64,000 nt of DNA from Maricaulis sp965228215 (GCA_965228215.1 OZ245800.1:434001-498000), one strand, 5' to 3'. Numbered from the stretch's first letter, positions 1-9,344 are shown. The notes: generated by a model not told the origin, from the letters alone. Made by a program: numbers and translations.

Positions 1-1
1 C

Positions 2-1201
2 GGTGTCGGCTTCCGCAATGAACCGCGCGGTCGCACCGGTTTCGCCCACCTGTTCGAACACCTCATGTTCCAGGGTTCGCGCAATCTGCCGCACGGCGCC
101 TTCGACTCGCTGATCTACGGCAATGGCGGGGTGAATAATGGCTCTACCCGCTACGACTTCACCAATTATTTCGAGGTCGTGCCGTCCAACGCGCTCAACG
201 CCGTGCTCTGGGCCGAGGCCGACCGCATGGCCTTTCCCAATCTCGACGAGGAACAGCTGAACAATCAGCGCGAGGTCGTGCGCAACGAGGTCTTCGTGAA
301 CGTGATCAACCAGCCCTATGGCGGCTGGATCTGGATCGACCTGCCGATGGCCGCGAACGAGAACTGGCACAACGCCCATAATTTCTACGGCGACCTGACC
401 GATCTTGACGCTGCCAGCCTGGAAGATGCCCAGGCCTTTTTCGACCAGTATTACGCGCCCAATAACGCAGTTCTGGTCGTGGCCGGCGATATCGACAAGG
501 AGGCCACGCTCGCCGAGATCGAACGCCTCTTCTCGCACATCCCGGCCGGCGCTCCGCTGCCGGAAATCGACACGTCGGAACCGCGTCAGGAGGAGGAGAA
601 ATTCGCCTCCCAGACTGATGCATTGGCCAATCAGCCGGCCCTCGCCGTGGGCTATCACATGCCCGAGCGCGGCACGCCGGAATATTACGCGATGACGATC
701 ATCGACCAGCTCCTGGTGCAGGGCGATGACAGCCTGCTGACCGCCTCGCTGGTCAATGAGGAAGGCTATTCATCCGGCGTGTTCGGCGGCATCAACCTGC
801 TGGGCAATGCCTTCAACTACAACGGCCCGATGCTGTGGACCGTGGGCCTGATCCACGACAGCGAATTCACCGTCTCCGAAGTGATGGGCACGCTGGACGC
901 CACCGTCGAGACATTGCGCACCGATCTGGTGACCGATGCCGATGTCGAACGTGCCCGTACGAAGATCCTCGCGGATTTCTACGGCACGGTGGACACCTCG
1001 ACCCGGTTCGGCCTGGTGGATCTGCTCGCCTCCTTCGCCCTGTTCGATGACGATCCGAGCCGGATCAACCGCATCACCGACGGGTTCGAACAGGTCACGC
1101 CGGAACTGATCCGGGCCACGGCGCAGGAATACCTCCGCCCGACCAATCGCACCGTGCTGGAAGTCCGTCTTGCCGACGGCACTGACGGCGCCACGGAATG
1201 A
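2..1201 (+). CDS. M16 family zinc metallopeptidase, catalytic subunit (5' end outside window)
   Basis: The reading frame is open from base 2, so the start lies upstream; 399 residues are visible. Near the visible N-terminus is HLFEH (about residues 16-20), the inverted zinc motif HxxEH of M16 peptidases (pitrilysin/processing-peptidase family), followed about 75 residues later by REVVRNE, which would carry the third zinc ligand. The rest has the usual two-lobed M16 look, with acidic and aromatic stretches. The next gene, 25 bases downstream on the same strand, encodes a partner without the zinc motif, so the two probably form the catalytic/non-catalytic heterodimer common in Alphaproteobacteria. 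A periplasmic location is inferred from the partner's signal peptide. The substrate is unknown. Confidence 0.9.
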   Translation, partial: GVGFRNEPRGRTGFAHLFEHLMFQGSRNLPHGAFDSLIYGNGGVNNGSTRYDFTNYFEVVPSNALNAVLWAEADRMAFPNLDEEQLNNQREVVRNEVFVNVINQPYGGWIWIDLPMAANENWHNAHNFYGDLTDLDAASLEDAQAFFDQYYAPNNAVLVVAGDIDKEATLAEIERLFSHIPAGAPLPEIDTSEPRQEEEKFASQTDALANQPALAVGYHMPERGTPEYYAMTIIDQLLVQGDDSLLTASLVNEEGYSSGVFGGINLLGNAFNYNGPMLWTVGLIHDSEFTVSEVMGTLDATVETLRTDLVTDADVERARTKILADFYGTVDTSTRFGLVDLLASFALFDDDPSRINRITDGFEQVTPELIRATAQEYLRPTNRTVLEVRLADGTDGATE

Positions 1202-1226
1202 TCCGGACCGCACAGGAGAGACAGTC

Positions 1227-2645
1227 ATGAAAATCACCCTGCTCCGCGCGGCCCTGACAGCCGCCGCCCTCAGCGTCCTGCCGGCCAGTGCCCTGGCCCA
1301 GGTCAATGAACAGCCGCCGATCGGCGAACCCCGACCGTTCGAACTGCCGGAAACGCGCAGTTTCACCATGGACAATGGTCTGGATGTCACCTTCATCCAG
1401 TTCGGCCTGGCACCGACCACGCGCATCTCCCTGCAGGTGCGTGCCGGCAATATCGATGACGGCGACCAGACCTGGCTCGCCGACCTCACCGGCGCCATGA
1501 TGGAAGAAGGTGCCGGCGGCCGCAGTGCGGCCGAGATGGCGACCGCCATCGCGTCCATGGGCGGCGAGATCGGTATCGGTGTCGGACGCCATGCCACCAG
1601 CATCAATGCCAATGTCCTGTCCAATTACGCCACTGACGCGCTGGACCTCCTGGCCGACGTGGCCCGGTCACCGAATTTCGACGCGTCCGAGTTCGACCGC
1701 GTGCGCCAGAACATGGTGCGCGATGTCGATGTCCAGCGGGCCCAGGCCGGCTCGATTGCCAGCGAGGCCTATACCAGCCTCCTGTTCGGCAATGATCATC
1801 CCTATGGCAATTCCCTGCCGTCCGAGGAACAGCTCCGCAGCTATTCCATGGAAGATGTCCTGGCCTTCTACGAGGCCAATTTCAGCGCTGCGCGGACGCG
1901 GATCTACGTGGCCGGACGTTTCGATGAGAGCGCCATGGAAGCGGCCATTCGCGAGGCATTCGGTGATTGGGAAGCCGGCGATGATGCCATGCCCGCCGGT
2001 ATCGCGGCCAATGCTGGACCGGTGGTCCAGTTCATCGACCGGCCCGGTGCGCCGCAGACCACGCTGCGCCTCGGCTTCCCCGTCGGTGGCCGGGAACATC
2101 CCGACGCGTCGGCACTGACTGTCATGAACGCCATGCTGGGCGGCTCCTTCACCTCCCGCCTCACCCGCAATCTGCGCGAGGACAAGGGCTGGACCTATTC
2201 GCCCGGCTCCGGTGTCAGCTACACGATGGCGGGCGGCTACTGGACCTTCAATGCAGATGTGACGGCCGAGAACACGGCCGACGCCCTGCGCGAGACATTC
2301 GGTGAAATCCGCCGCATGCAGGACGAAGTGCCGGGCCGCGAGGAAGCGGACGGTATGCGGACATGGCTGTCTGGCATTTTCATCCTGCAGAACGCGTCGA
2401 CCAGCGGTGTCATCAGCCAGCTGGCCACGCGGGATCTCTTCGGCCTGCCCGAGGATTATCTGCAGGCCTATGTGCCCGGCCTCCTCGCCGTCAGCGATGA
2501 GGATATTTCACGGGTCGCGAGCGATTTCCTTCCGCTCGACCAGATGACCCTGGTACTCGTCGGTGATCTCGACACCATCCGCGACGACGTGATGGCCTTG
2601 CCGGAACTCGACGGTGTCCGTGTGATTATGCCGGACGCCGAATAG
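1227..2645 (+). CDS. M16 family peptidase-like protein, non-catalytic partner subunit, secreted
   Basis: A 472-residue protein with a clear signal peptide (about residues 1-24, cleavage after ALA). I chose the ATG at 1227 because CAGGAGAG lies 8-15 bases upstream and the product then begins with the signal sequence; a longer open frame from 1170 overlaps the previous gene. The fold is M16 (conserved GWTYS region near the C-terminal half), but where active members have HxxEH this protein has DLTGA, so zinc cannot be bound there. This is the pattern of the substrate-binding, inactive partner of two-subunit M16 peptidases. It is almost certainly co-transcribed with the catalytic subunit just upstream. 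A GC-rich hairpin follows the stop. Confidence 0.88.
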   Translation: MKITLLRAALTAAALSVLPASALAQVNEQPPIGEPRPFELPETRSFTMDNGLDVTFIQFGLAPTTRISLQVRAGNIDDGDQTWLADLTGAMMEEGAGGRSAAEMATAIASMGGEIGIGVGRHATSINANVLSNYATDALDLLADVARSPNFDASEFDRVRQNMVRDVDVQRAQAGSIASEAYTSLLFGNDHPYGNSLPSEEQLRSYSMEDVLAFYEANFSAARTRIYVAGRFDESAMEAAIREAFGDWEAGDDAMPAGIAANAGPVVQFIDRPGAPQTTLRLGFPVGGREHPDASALTVMNAMLGGSFTSRLTRNLREDKGWTYSPGSGVSYTMAGGYWTFNADVTAENTADALRETFGEIRRMQDEVPGREEADGMRTWLSGIFILQNASTSGVISQLATRDLFGLPEDYLQAYVPGLLAVSDEDISRVASDFLPLDQMTLVLVGDLDTIRDDVMALPELDGVRVIMPDAE

Positions 2646-2664
2646 TCGGCTCCGACTTTCCGTG

Positions 2665-2700
2665 AACGGCCGGGCCCCGGAGCCCGGCCGTTTGCGTTTC
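2665..2700 (+). terminator. Hairpin terminator after the M16 pair
   Basis: An 11-bp perfect stem (AACGGCCGGGC at 2665-2675 with GCCCGGCCGTT at 2682-2692) has a 6-base loop and is followed by T-rich TTTGCGTTTC. It sits 19 bases after the M16 stop codon. Confidence 0.7.
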
Positions 2701-2779
2701 TGGGGCTTTCTTGGATCGGCGTTCTGCCGCCATGGCTTGCCGAGCACGCCCCGGGGCAGTATCCGCCCATCGGACTGCC

Positions 2780-2786
2780 AGGAGAG
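2780..2786 (+). promoter_or_regulatory. Ribosome binding site that fixes a GTG start at 2794
   Basis: AGGAGAG lies 7 bases before the GTG at 2794. The only nearby ATG (2789) is out of frame, so the Shine-Dalgarno supports GTG as the start of the methyltransferase gene. Confidence 0.6.
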
Positions 2787-2793
2787 ACATGCC

Positions 2794-3459
2794 GTGTCCG
2801 GCCCGATTTCACATGACCAGGCCCAGGCCTTCATCCGTCAGCACACCGAGCTGATGGCGCCGCCGCTCGTCCCGGAAGTGGAACTCCACCTGGCCGTCGA
2901 GACCGTCGAGATCTGGCAGCAGACGGAAGAAGCGCTCGGCGAGATGGGACTTCCGCCCCCCTTCTGGGCCTTCGCCTGGGCGGGAGGCCAGGCCCTGGCG
3001 CGCTATTGCCTGGACGATCCATCGATCGTGGCGGGCAAACGGGTCCTCGATTTTGCTGCCGGCGGGGCCGTTTCCGGGATCGCCGCCGTTAAGGCGGGCG
3101 CATCCAGTGTTGTTGCCTGCGAACTCGACCCGTTCGCTATCGCCGCCTGCGACGCCAATGCCGCTGCGAACGGTGTCTCGCTCGAAACGGAATTGGGCGA
3201 TCTGGTCGGCCGCGATGATGGCTGGGATGTGATCCTGGCCGGCGACGTCTTCTACGAGGACGAGCCTGCCCGGGTTATCGGTGGCTGGCTGCAGGCGCTC
3301 GCGGACAAGGGACGTACCGTGTTGATCGGGGATCCCGGGCGGTCCTTCCTGCCCCGGGAGCGGCTGGAGAAACTGGCGGAATACACGGTTCCAGTGACGC
3401 GGGACCTGGAGGATCGCGAAGTGCGCCACGCCAAGGTCTGGCGGTTCAGCTCAGCGTAG
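2794..3459 (+). CDS. SAM-dependent methyltransferase, ETFB-lysine / L11-type methyltransferase-like
   Basis: A 221-residue class I methyltransferase. The glycine-rich SAM-binding motif I is VLDFAAGGAVSG (about residues 84-95), preceded by PPFWAFAWAGGQALARY (about 55-71), a signature of the small family that includes protein-lysine methyltransferases such as ETFB-KMT and is often labelled L11 methyltransferase-like. The acidic end of strand 2 (ACELD) and LAGDVFYE (motif IV region) are present. The GTG start is chosen because of a well-spaced AGGAGAG; an upstream extension would run through a terminator hairpin. The gene is short for PrmA (about 290 residues), so the protein target is not certain. 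Confidence 0.8.
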   Translation: MSGPISHDQAQAFIRQHTELMAPPLVPEVELHLAVETVEIWQQTEEALGEMGLPPPFWAFAWAGGQALARYCLDDPSIVAGKRVLDFAAGGAVSGIAAVKAGASSVVACELDPFAIAACDANAAANGVSLETELGDLVGRDDGWDVILAGDVFYEDEPARVIGGWLQALADKGRTVLIGDPGRSFLPRERLEKLAEYTVPVTRDLEDREVRHAKVWRFSSA

Positions 3460-3885
3460 GCGTCCCTGGACGGTGTGACGGTAGAGACGCCAGACGACAT
3501 AGGCTTCCAGGCTGAAAATGATGTGGCCCTGGATATGCCCGTCGAAATGCGGGTTGAAACTCAGAAAGATCCAGTCGACCAGGCCCAGTGCCAGCGAGGT
3601 CGCGAACAGCGGCAGCGCCCAACGGCTCCGGCGCACCAGCGCGATGGCCGCCGCGAGATTGGCGACATTCAGCCCGTAGAAGGCGATGTGGTTGACCAGG
3701 CTGAGACTGTTGACGAAGGCGCCGGCGTCAAACTGCGTGCCGGCGGGCCAGAGTCCCAGCGACACCATCGCATCAATACCGACCCAGAAGAGCGAATACA
3801 TCACGCCGACGCTGAACAGGGCACAGGTCAGCGGATAATCATACAGCTCCAGCGAGCCTCTCTTCGGCAATGACGCGGTCTGCAT
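3451..3885 (-). CDS. Small four-helix inner-membrane protein of unknown function
   Basis: 144 residues with about four hydrophobic segments (roughly 19-41, 62-83, 90-110 and 118-134) and a short basic C-terminal tail. The ATG at 3885 is preceded by GAAGGA with 7-base spacing, which decides the start against a longer open frame into xseA. A conserved-looking polar stretch (NPHFDGHIQGH, about 111-121) lies between the last two helices and could face the periplasm. I do not recognise the family. It lies 109 bases downstream of xseA on the same strand, and its end overlaps the convergent methyltransferase gene by 9 bases. Confidence 0.7.
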   Translation of the reverse strand: MQTASLPKRGSLELYDYPLTCALFSVGVMYSLFWVGIDAMVSLGLWPAGTQFDAGAFVNSLSLVNHIAFYGLNVANLAAAIALVRRSRWALPLFATSLALGLVDWIFLSFNPHFDGHIQGHIIFSLEAYVVWRLYRHTVQGRLR

Positions 3886-3994
3886 GAGCGGTCCTTCGTC
3901 CGATTCACACCATGCTGCCGTCTGGTTTCTTAAAGTAACCATAACGAAACATGTCTTGCGTCGAACAGACGTGGCCGCGCGCCGGATGCGGGTG

Positions 3995-5446
3995 TCAGAA
4001 GAGCGTTCCCTGGTCTTCCGGCGAGGCTTTCGGCTTGCGCTTGCGCGCTGTTTTCGCCTTGGCCTGTTTTTCCTTCTCGACCTTTCGGGCCGGCATGTCG
4101 CCACCCTCGATACGGGCGGTACGGCGCGCATCGGCAAATTCGAGATCCACGGCATCTCCCGGAGCAAGCGAACCGCCATCGCGCACGATACGGCCCTCTC
4201 CGTCATAGACGAGGGCGAAGCCGCGCTTGAGAACGGATTGATGGCTCAGCGAGGACAGGCGGGCGATCCAGCTGTCGAGCGAGCGTCGCTGGTCGCGGAC
4301 GATGCGCTGCATGGCAGGCGCGAGACGGGCCCCGCGATCATTCAGCCGGTCGGCGCGCTGCGCGATGTCACGGGTGAGCGCTCCGGGTTTGAGCCCGGCT
4401 TCCAGCACAAGGAGGCGTGCCCGCTTTTCGGCTGTCACGTTCAACAGCGCCGGGCCCAGCCGGTCGGCGATCATGTCGAAGCGCTGGCGTTTCAGCTCGA
4501 GCAGGGACGCCGGCCGCGGCAAGGCTCCGGCGGCCGCACGCAGCTCGGTACGGCGCCGCTCGATGAGGCGCGAGAGTGCAGCAACCAGCCGTCCACCCAG
4601 CGTGTCCGTGCGTGCTTTCAACTCGGCGCGAACCGGCACCGCCATTTCCGCTGCGCCTGTCGGCGTGGGTGCGCGCCGGTCGGAGGCATAGTCGATCAGC
4701 GTCGTGTCGGTCTCGTGGCCAACCGCTGAGATCAGCGGGATCTCCGACTCGGCCGCAGCCCGGACCACGACTTCCTCGTTGAACCCCCAGAGGTCCTCGA
4801 TCGAACCACCTCCGCGCGCGACGATCAGCACGTCGGGACGCGGCACGGAACCATCGGTGGGCAGCGCGTTAAAACCGCGGATAGCCGCCGCGACCTGTTC
4901 AGCCGCGCCATCGCCCTGCACGAGGACCGGCCACAGGATGACATGGCGCGGGAAACGGTCTTCCAGGCGATGGAGGATGTCGCGGATGACCGCACCGGTC
5001 GGCGAGGTCACCACGCCGATCGTGCGCGGCAGGAAGGGAATGGGCTTTTTGCGCGAGGTCTCGAACAGGCCCTCGGCGGCGAGCTTCTTCTTGCGCTCGT
5101 CCAGCAGGGCCATCAGAGCCCCGGCGCCGGCCGGCTCCATGGTCTCGACGATCAACTGGTATTGCGAGCGGCCCGGATAGGTGGACATCCGGCCCTCGAT
5201 GATGACTTCCAGGCCCTCTTCCGGCTTGAAACGGAAACGCGCGGCCGTGCCCTTCCAGGCGATGGAATTGATGACGGCGCGATCATCCTTGATGTCGAAA
5301 TAGACATGGCCCGACTTGGCCACCACGACCCGGCCCAGCTCGCCGCGCACGCGCACATGTCCGAACGCGTCCTCGACGGTGCGCTTTACCGAACCGGCGA
5401 GTTCGGAAACCGTGAATTCATGGATGTTCCCGGAAGGCGAATTCAT
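3995..5446 (-). CDS. xseA: Exodeoxyribonuclease VII large subunit
   Basis: 483 residues. The N-terminal OB-fold (FTVSELAGSVKRTVED, about residues 10-25, then VRVRGELGRV) matches XseA, followed by the nuclease core with RGGGSIEDLWGFN and the SAVGHETDTTLIDYASD block that are diagnostic of the family. A long charged helical region and a Lys/Ala-rich tail close the protein. With XseB (not in this window) it degrades single-stranded DNA to oligonucleotides. I chose the ATG at 5446 (MNSPSGNIHEF), which places the OB-fold at the usual distance; an upstream in-frame start at 5482 would add 12 residues. It is divergent from purD with about 100 bases between. Confidence 0.96.
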   Translation of the reverse strand: MNSPSGNIHEFTVSELAGSVKRTVEDAFGHVRVRGELGRVVVAKSGHVYFDIKDDRAVINSIAWKGTAARFRFKPEEGLEVIIEGRMSTYPGRSQYQLIVETMEPAGAGALMALLDERKKKLAAEGLFETSRKKPIPFLPRTIGVVTSPTGAVIRDILHRLEDRFPRHVILWPVLVQGDGAAEQVAAAIRGFNALPTDGSVPRPDVLIVARGGGSIEDLWGFNEEVVVRAAAESEIPLISAVGHETDTTLIDYASDRRAPTPTGAAEMAVPVRAELKARTDTLGGRLVAALSRLIERRRTELRAAAGALPRPASLLELKRQRFDMIADRLGPALLNVTAEKRARLLVLEAGLKPGALTRDIAQRADRLNDRGARLAPAMQRIVRDQRRSLDSWIARLSSLSHQSVLKRGFALVYDGEGRIVRDGGSLAPGDAVDLEFADARRTARIEGGDMPARKVEKEKQAKAKTARKRKPKASPEDQGTLF

Positions 5447-5550
5447 GCGACTCTTGGTAAGGTGGAATGCCCGGCTCCGCAACGGCGCGAGAGACTCGCG
5501 ATAGCAGCCGGATTGGGTTAGCTAGGACGCGGACAAGGCATGAGGCTCAC

Positions 5551-6828
5551 ATGAAGGTTCTGGTTGTCGGATCCGGCGGTCGCGAACACGCGCTGGTCTG
5601 GAAGATTTCGCAAAGTCCTGATGTTAGCGAGATCCTCGCCGCGCCCGGCAGTCCCGCGATTGCCCGGATGGCGACCTGTCATGCCCTGCCGGTCAGCGAT
5701 CTGGAAGGCCTGGTCGAGCTCGCGAAGCGCGAATCGGTCGACCTCGTCGTCGTCGGTCCGGAAGACCCGTTGTGCAATGGTCTCGCCGACCAGCTGCGCC
5801 AGGCGGGGATCGCCGTGTTCGGACCGTCCGAGCTCGCCGCGCGCCTGGAAGGCTCCAAGGCCTTCGCCAAGGATTTCTACGCCCGACACAACGTACCCAC
5901 CGCCCGCTACGGGATCTTCACCGACGCGACGGAGGCGAAGACCTTCCTCAACGGATTTCAGCCGCCCTACGTGCTCAAGGCCGACGGCCTGGCCGCAGGC
6001 AAGGGGGTGGTCATCGTCGAGGACCGGGCGGAAGCCGAAGCGGAGATCGATGATTTCCTGTCCGGCAAGTTCGGCGACGCGTCACGCACCCTCGTCATCG
6101 AGGAATTCATGCAGGGCGAGGAATTGTCGATCTTCGCGCTTTGCGACGGAGAGACGGTGCGTTTTCTCGGCGCCGCGCAGGACCATAAACGCGTCGGCGA
6201 AGGCGATACCGGGCTGAATACCGGCGGAATGGGTGCCTACTCGCCCGCCCCTGTCGGAACGCCTGATGTGATCGACGCCGCCATGAAGACCATTGTCGAA
6301 CCGGTTGCGCGCGGCCTCGCCGCCGAGGGCTCTCCCTTCCAGGGCGTGCTGTTCGCCGGTCTCATGATCACGGATGAGGGCCCCAAGACGGTCGAGTTCA
6401 ATATCCGTTTCGGCGATCCGGAATGCCAGGTCATCATGAAACGCCTCGCCTCGGACATCCTGCCCTATCTCGACGCCTCGGCCCGCGGCACGCTGGCGGA
6501 CCTGCCCGAACCGGACTGGCATGACGATCCGGTCATCACCGTTGTCATGGCCACGCAGGGCTATCCGGGCAGTTATGAAAAAGGCTCGGTCATCAAGGGT
6601 GTTGACGAGGCCAATGAGATGCAGGGCGTTCACGTGTTCGAAGCGGGCACCGGGCGCAATGCCGAGGGCGAACGCACGGCCGCCGGCGGCCGCGTGCTGA
6701 ACGTCACAGCGTCGGGGGAAACCCTGCACTACGCCGCTGACCGCGCCTATGCCGCGATCGACGAGATTGACTGGCCGCAAGGCTTCTGCCGCCGCGACAT
6801 CGCCTGGCGGGCCCTGAAAACGCACTGA
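5551..6828 (+). CDS. purD: Phosphoribosylamine-glycine ligase (GAR synthetase)
   Basis: 425 residues, the normal PurD length. It begins MKVLVVGSGGREHAL, the characteristic N-terminal motif, then has VVVGPEDPL, the ATP-grasp lysine region LKADGLAAGKGV (about residues 145-156), GEELSIFALCDG, NTGGMGAYSPAP and the ATP/metal site EFNIRFGDPECQ. The enzyme joins glycine to phosphoribosylamine using ATP, the second step of de novo purine synthesis in the cytosol. The ATG at 5551 is the first in-frame ATG giving the conserved N-terminus. No other pur genes are in the window. Confidence 0.97.
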   Translation: MKVLVVGSGGREHALVWKISQSPDVSEILAAPGSPAIARMATCHALPVSDLEGLVELAKRESVDLVVVGPEDPLCNGLADQLRQAGIAVFGPSELAARLEGSKAFAKDFYARHNVPTARYGIFTDATEAKTFLNGFQPPYVLKADGLAAGKGVVIVEDRAEAEAEIDDFLSGKFGDASRTLVIEEFMQGEELSIFALCDGETVRFLGAAQDHKRVGEGDTGLNTGGMGAYSPAPVGTPDVIDAAMKTIVEPVARGLAAEGSPFQGVLFAGLMITDEGPKTVEFNIRFGDPECQVIMKRLASDILPYLDASARGTLADLPEPDWHDDPVITVVMATQGYPGSYEKGSVIKGVDEANEMQGVHVFEAGTGRNAEGERTAAGGRVLNVTASGETLHYAADRAYAAIDEIDWPQGFCRRDIAWRALKTH

Positions 6829-6857
6829 TTCCAACGCGTCCGTGATCAATATAACCC

Positions 6858-6880
6858 GTCGGGATGTTTGACATCCCGAC
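6858..6880. terminator. 10-bp hairpin between purD and the amidohydrolase gene
   Basis: GTCGGGATGT (6858-6867) and ACATCCCGAC (6871-6880) form a perfect 10-bp stem with a 3-base loop, 30 bases after the purD stop. There is no T-tract after it, so it may be a weak terminator or an operator for the following gene. Confidence 0.45.
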
Positions 6881-6925
6881 CGGGCACGGCATGTTTGGAA
6901 ACAGAGAATTCTTGGGGAGACTATC

Positions 6926-8215
6926 ATGATCCGATCAGCCATTGCTGCGGCCGCCATGGCCGCAGTCGGCGGCCTAGCCTTTGCGCAGGACGACGCCGCC
7001 CTCACCGTCATTCACGCGGGAACCCTGCTGGCTGTGCCCGGGGAGGATCCGGCCACGGAACAATCCATCCTGATCCGAGGCGACCGGATCGAGTCGATCC
7101 AGGACGGTTACGTGACGCCTGAAGGCGCCGAGATCATCGACCTGTCCGATGATTTCGTGATGCCGGGCTTCATCGACAGCCATGTCCACCTGCTCTCGGA
7201 ACTCGGCCCGGGACGCCGTTTCAACACCTTCACCCATACCAGTGCCGACATGGCCTTTGATGGCTCGGTCCACGCCCGTCGCACGCTTATGGCCGGTTTC
7301 ACGGCGGCCCAGGATGTCGGCGGCAATTTCGAGGCGATCAAGGCGCTTCGCGATGCCATTCGCGATGGCGATGTCGTTGGACCGCGCCTGCGTATTGCCG
7401 GCACGTCGGTCACGCCGACCGGTGGTCATGGCGATGTGAATGGCTTCGCTCTCGACGTGATGCACCAATTCGCCAGCACCAGCGCCTGTGACGGCGCTGC
7501 GGAATGCCGCGAATCCGTGCGGACGCTGATCCGCGGCGGAGCCGATGTCATCAAGATCACCGCAACCGGCGGTGTACTGTCCGACACCGCAGCCGGCGTG
7601 GAGCGCCAATTCTTCACCGACGAGCTGGAATCGATCGTCGAGGCCGCGCACATGATGGGTCGCCGCGTGACGGCGCACGCCCATGGCGTGACCGGCATCA
7701 ATGCCTTCCTGGAAGCCGGCGGCGACAGCATCGAGCACGGCACATATCTGGACCGTGAATCCATCCGGCTCTTCCGCCGCAATGGCGCCTATCTCGTGCC
7801 AACGGTCCTGGCCGGTGTCACCGTCGCTGAACTGGCCGAGACCACGGACTTCATGACGCCCAACCAGCGCCGCAAATCCCTGGAGGTCGGTCCGCAAATG
7901 CTCGACATGGTCCGCATGGCCCATGAGGGCGGCGTGATGATCGCCTTCGGCACCGACAGCGGCGTGTCCCGCCATGGCGACAATGCCCGCGAGTTCGAAC
8001 TCTATGTCCAGGCCGGCATGACGCCGATGGAAGCCATCGTGACGGCGACCATCAACGCCTCCACCCATCTCCAGATGGAAGACGATATCGGCACGCTGGA
8101 AGCCGGAAAGTTCGCCGACATCGTGGCCGTCGACGGCAATCCCCTGGAAAACATTTCCGAACTGCGCGACATCGATTTTGTCATGCAGGGCGGCACGGTA
8201 CATCTGCACGAATGA
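6926..8215 (+). CDS. Secreted metal-dependent amidohydrolase (imidazolonepropionase/prolidase-like)
   Basis: 429 residues with a signal peptide (about 1-20, ending AFA). The composite N-terminal beta domain leads into PGFIDSHVHLL, the HxH metal site (H86, H88). Later come a Lys candidate in DVIKITATGG, TAHAHG and SIEHGTYLD (metal histidines) and FGTDSG (catalytic Asp). These are the ligands of the amidohydrolase superfamily, and the arrangement is closest to the secreted Xaa-Pro dipeptidase/imidazolonepropionase-like group. It would hydrolyse an amide or peptide bond in the periplasm, substrate unknown. GGGGAG precedes the ATG by 7 bases. Its stop overlaps the next start by 4 bases (ATGA), so the two are translationally coupled. 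Confidence 0.9.
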   Translation: MIRSAIAAAAMAAVGGLAFAQDDAALTVIHAGTLLAVPGEDPATEQSILIRGDRIESIQDGYVTPEGAEIIDLSDDFVMPGFIDSHVHLLSELGPGRRFNTFTHTSADMAFDGSVHARRTLMAGFTAAQDVGGNFEAIKALRDAIRDGDVVGPRLRIAGTSVTPTGGHGDVNGFALDVMHQFASTSACDGAAECRESVRTLIRGGADVIKITATGGVLSDTAAGVERQFFTDELESIVEAAHMMGRRVTAHAHGVTGINAFLEAGGDSIEHGTYLDRESIRLFRRNGAYLVPTVLAGVTVAELAETTDFMTPNQRRKSLEVGPQMLDMVRMAHEGGVMIAFGTDSGVSRHGDNAREFELYVQAGMTPMEAIVTATINASTHLQMEDDIGTLEAGKFADIVAVDGNPLENISELRDIDFVMQGGTVHLHE

Positions 8216-9276
8216 GCGATCTCGACGATAGTTTCTCCGGCACCAAGGATGTTGCCGACGCGCTGAGCTTTGATGAAGGCGCGCTGGCGGCCTGGATGGG
8301 CGAGAATGTCGGCGGGTTCGAGGGCCCGCTGACCGTGTCCCAGTTCAAGGGCGGACAATCCAACCCGACCTACAAGCTGGACACGCCCGGCAAATCCTAT
8401 GTCCTGCGGCGCAAGCCGCCGGGCAAGCTGCTGCCTTCCGCTCACGCCGTAGACCGCGAACACCGGGTGATGAAAGCGCTGGGTGAACAGGGTTTCCCTG
8501 CGCCGGTCATGCACGGCCTGTGCATGGATCGCGAGGTGATCGGCACGGAATTCTACGTGATGGATTTCGTGGAAGGCCGCATTTTCTGGGACGGGCTGCT
8601 GCCCGATGTGCCCAAGGAAGAGCGGGCAGCGATCTATGACGCGTCGAACGCCACCCTCGCCCAGCTGCACTCGATCGATTTCGAGGCTGCCGGCCTCGGT
8701 GACTACGGCAAGCCGGGCAATTATTTCGAGCGCCAGATTGGCCGCTGGTCCAAGCAATACCGCGCCGCTGAGACCGGCACGGTCGACGAGATGGACCGGT
8801 TGATCGAATGGCTGCCCGAGGCCGCGCCCGAACAGGAGCGCACCTCGGTCGTGCACGGTGATTACCGCCTCGACAACATGATCTTCCACCCGACCGAGCC
8901 GCGCGTCATCGCCGTGCTCGACTGGGAGCTCTCGACGCTGGGCGATCCTCTGGCCGATTTCACCTACCAGCTGATGGGATGGGTGATGCCGCCGGAAGTG
9001 CGCGGCGGTTTCCTGGGCGTCGATCTGGACGCGCACGGCATCCCGTCCATGCAGAGCTATGTCGCCTCCTACTGCCACCGCACCGGTCGCGACGGCATTC
9101 CCGAGCTCGATTTCTACTTCGCCTACAACATCTTCCGCCTCGCCTCGATCGTGCAGGGCGTCTACGCCCGCGCCCTCCAGGGCAATGCGTCGAACGCCAA
9201 GGCGATGGAAATGGGCAAGGCCATCAAACCCCTCGCCCAGGGCGCATGGAGCTTCGCGAAGAATGCGGGGGCCTAG
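8212..9276 (+). CDS. Phosphotransferase family protein (APH/ACAD10-type kinase)
   Basis: 354 residues with the aminoglycoside-phosphotransferase/choline-kinase fold. The N-lobe has GGQSNPTYKL and the lysine-containing strand YVLRRKPPG; the catalytic loop is HGDYRLDNM and the metal-binding motif LDWELSTLGDPLADF. The family member fused to or partnered with acyl-CoA dehydrogenases (ACAD10/11) phosphorylates 4-hydroxyacyl-CoAs, and the PPGKLLPSAHAVDRE stretch is typical of that group. That substrate is inference, since no acyl-CoA dehydrogenase is adjacent here. The start overlaps the amidohydrolase stop by 4 bases. The protein has no signal sequence, so it is cytosolic while its coupled neighbour is exported. 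Confidence 0.85.
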   Translation: MSDLDDSFSGTKDVADALSFDEGALAAWMGENVGGFEGPLTVSQFKGGQSNPTYKLDTPGKSYVLRRKPPGKLLPSAHAVDREHRVMKALGEQGFPAPVMHGLCMDREVIGTEFYVMDFVEGRIFWDGLLPDVPKEERAAIYDASNATLAQLHSIDFEAAGLGDYGKPGNYFERQIGRWSKQYRAAETGTVDEMDRLIEWLPEAAPEQERTSVVHGDYRLDNMIFHPTEPRVIAVLDWELSTLGDPLADFTYQLMGWVMPPEVRGGFLGVDLDAHGIPSMQSYVASYCHRTGRDGIPELDFYFAYNIFRLASIVQGVYARALQGNASNAKAMEMGKAIKPLAQGAWSFAKNAGA

Positions 9277-9344
9277 GGCTCACGCATTTCTCACTCCCGG
9301 CAAAACAGCTTAAGGCGTGTTCCCAACGATAAGGGGACGCGCCC

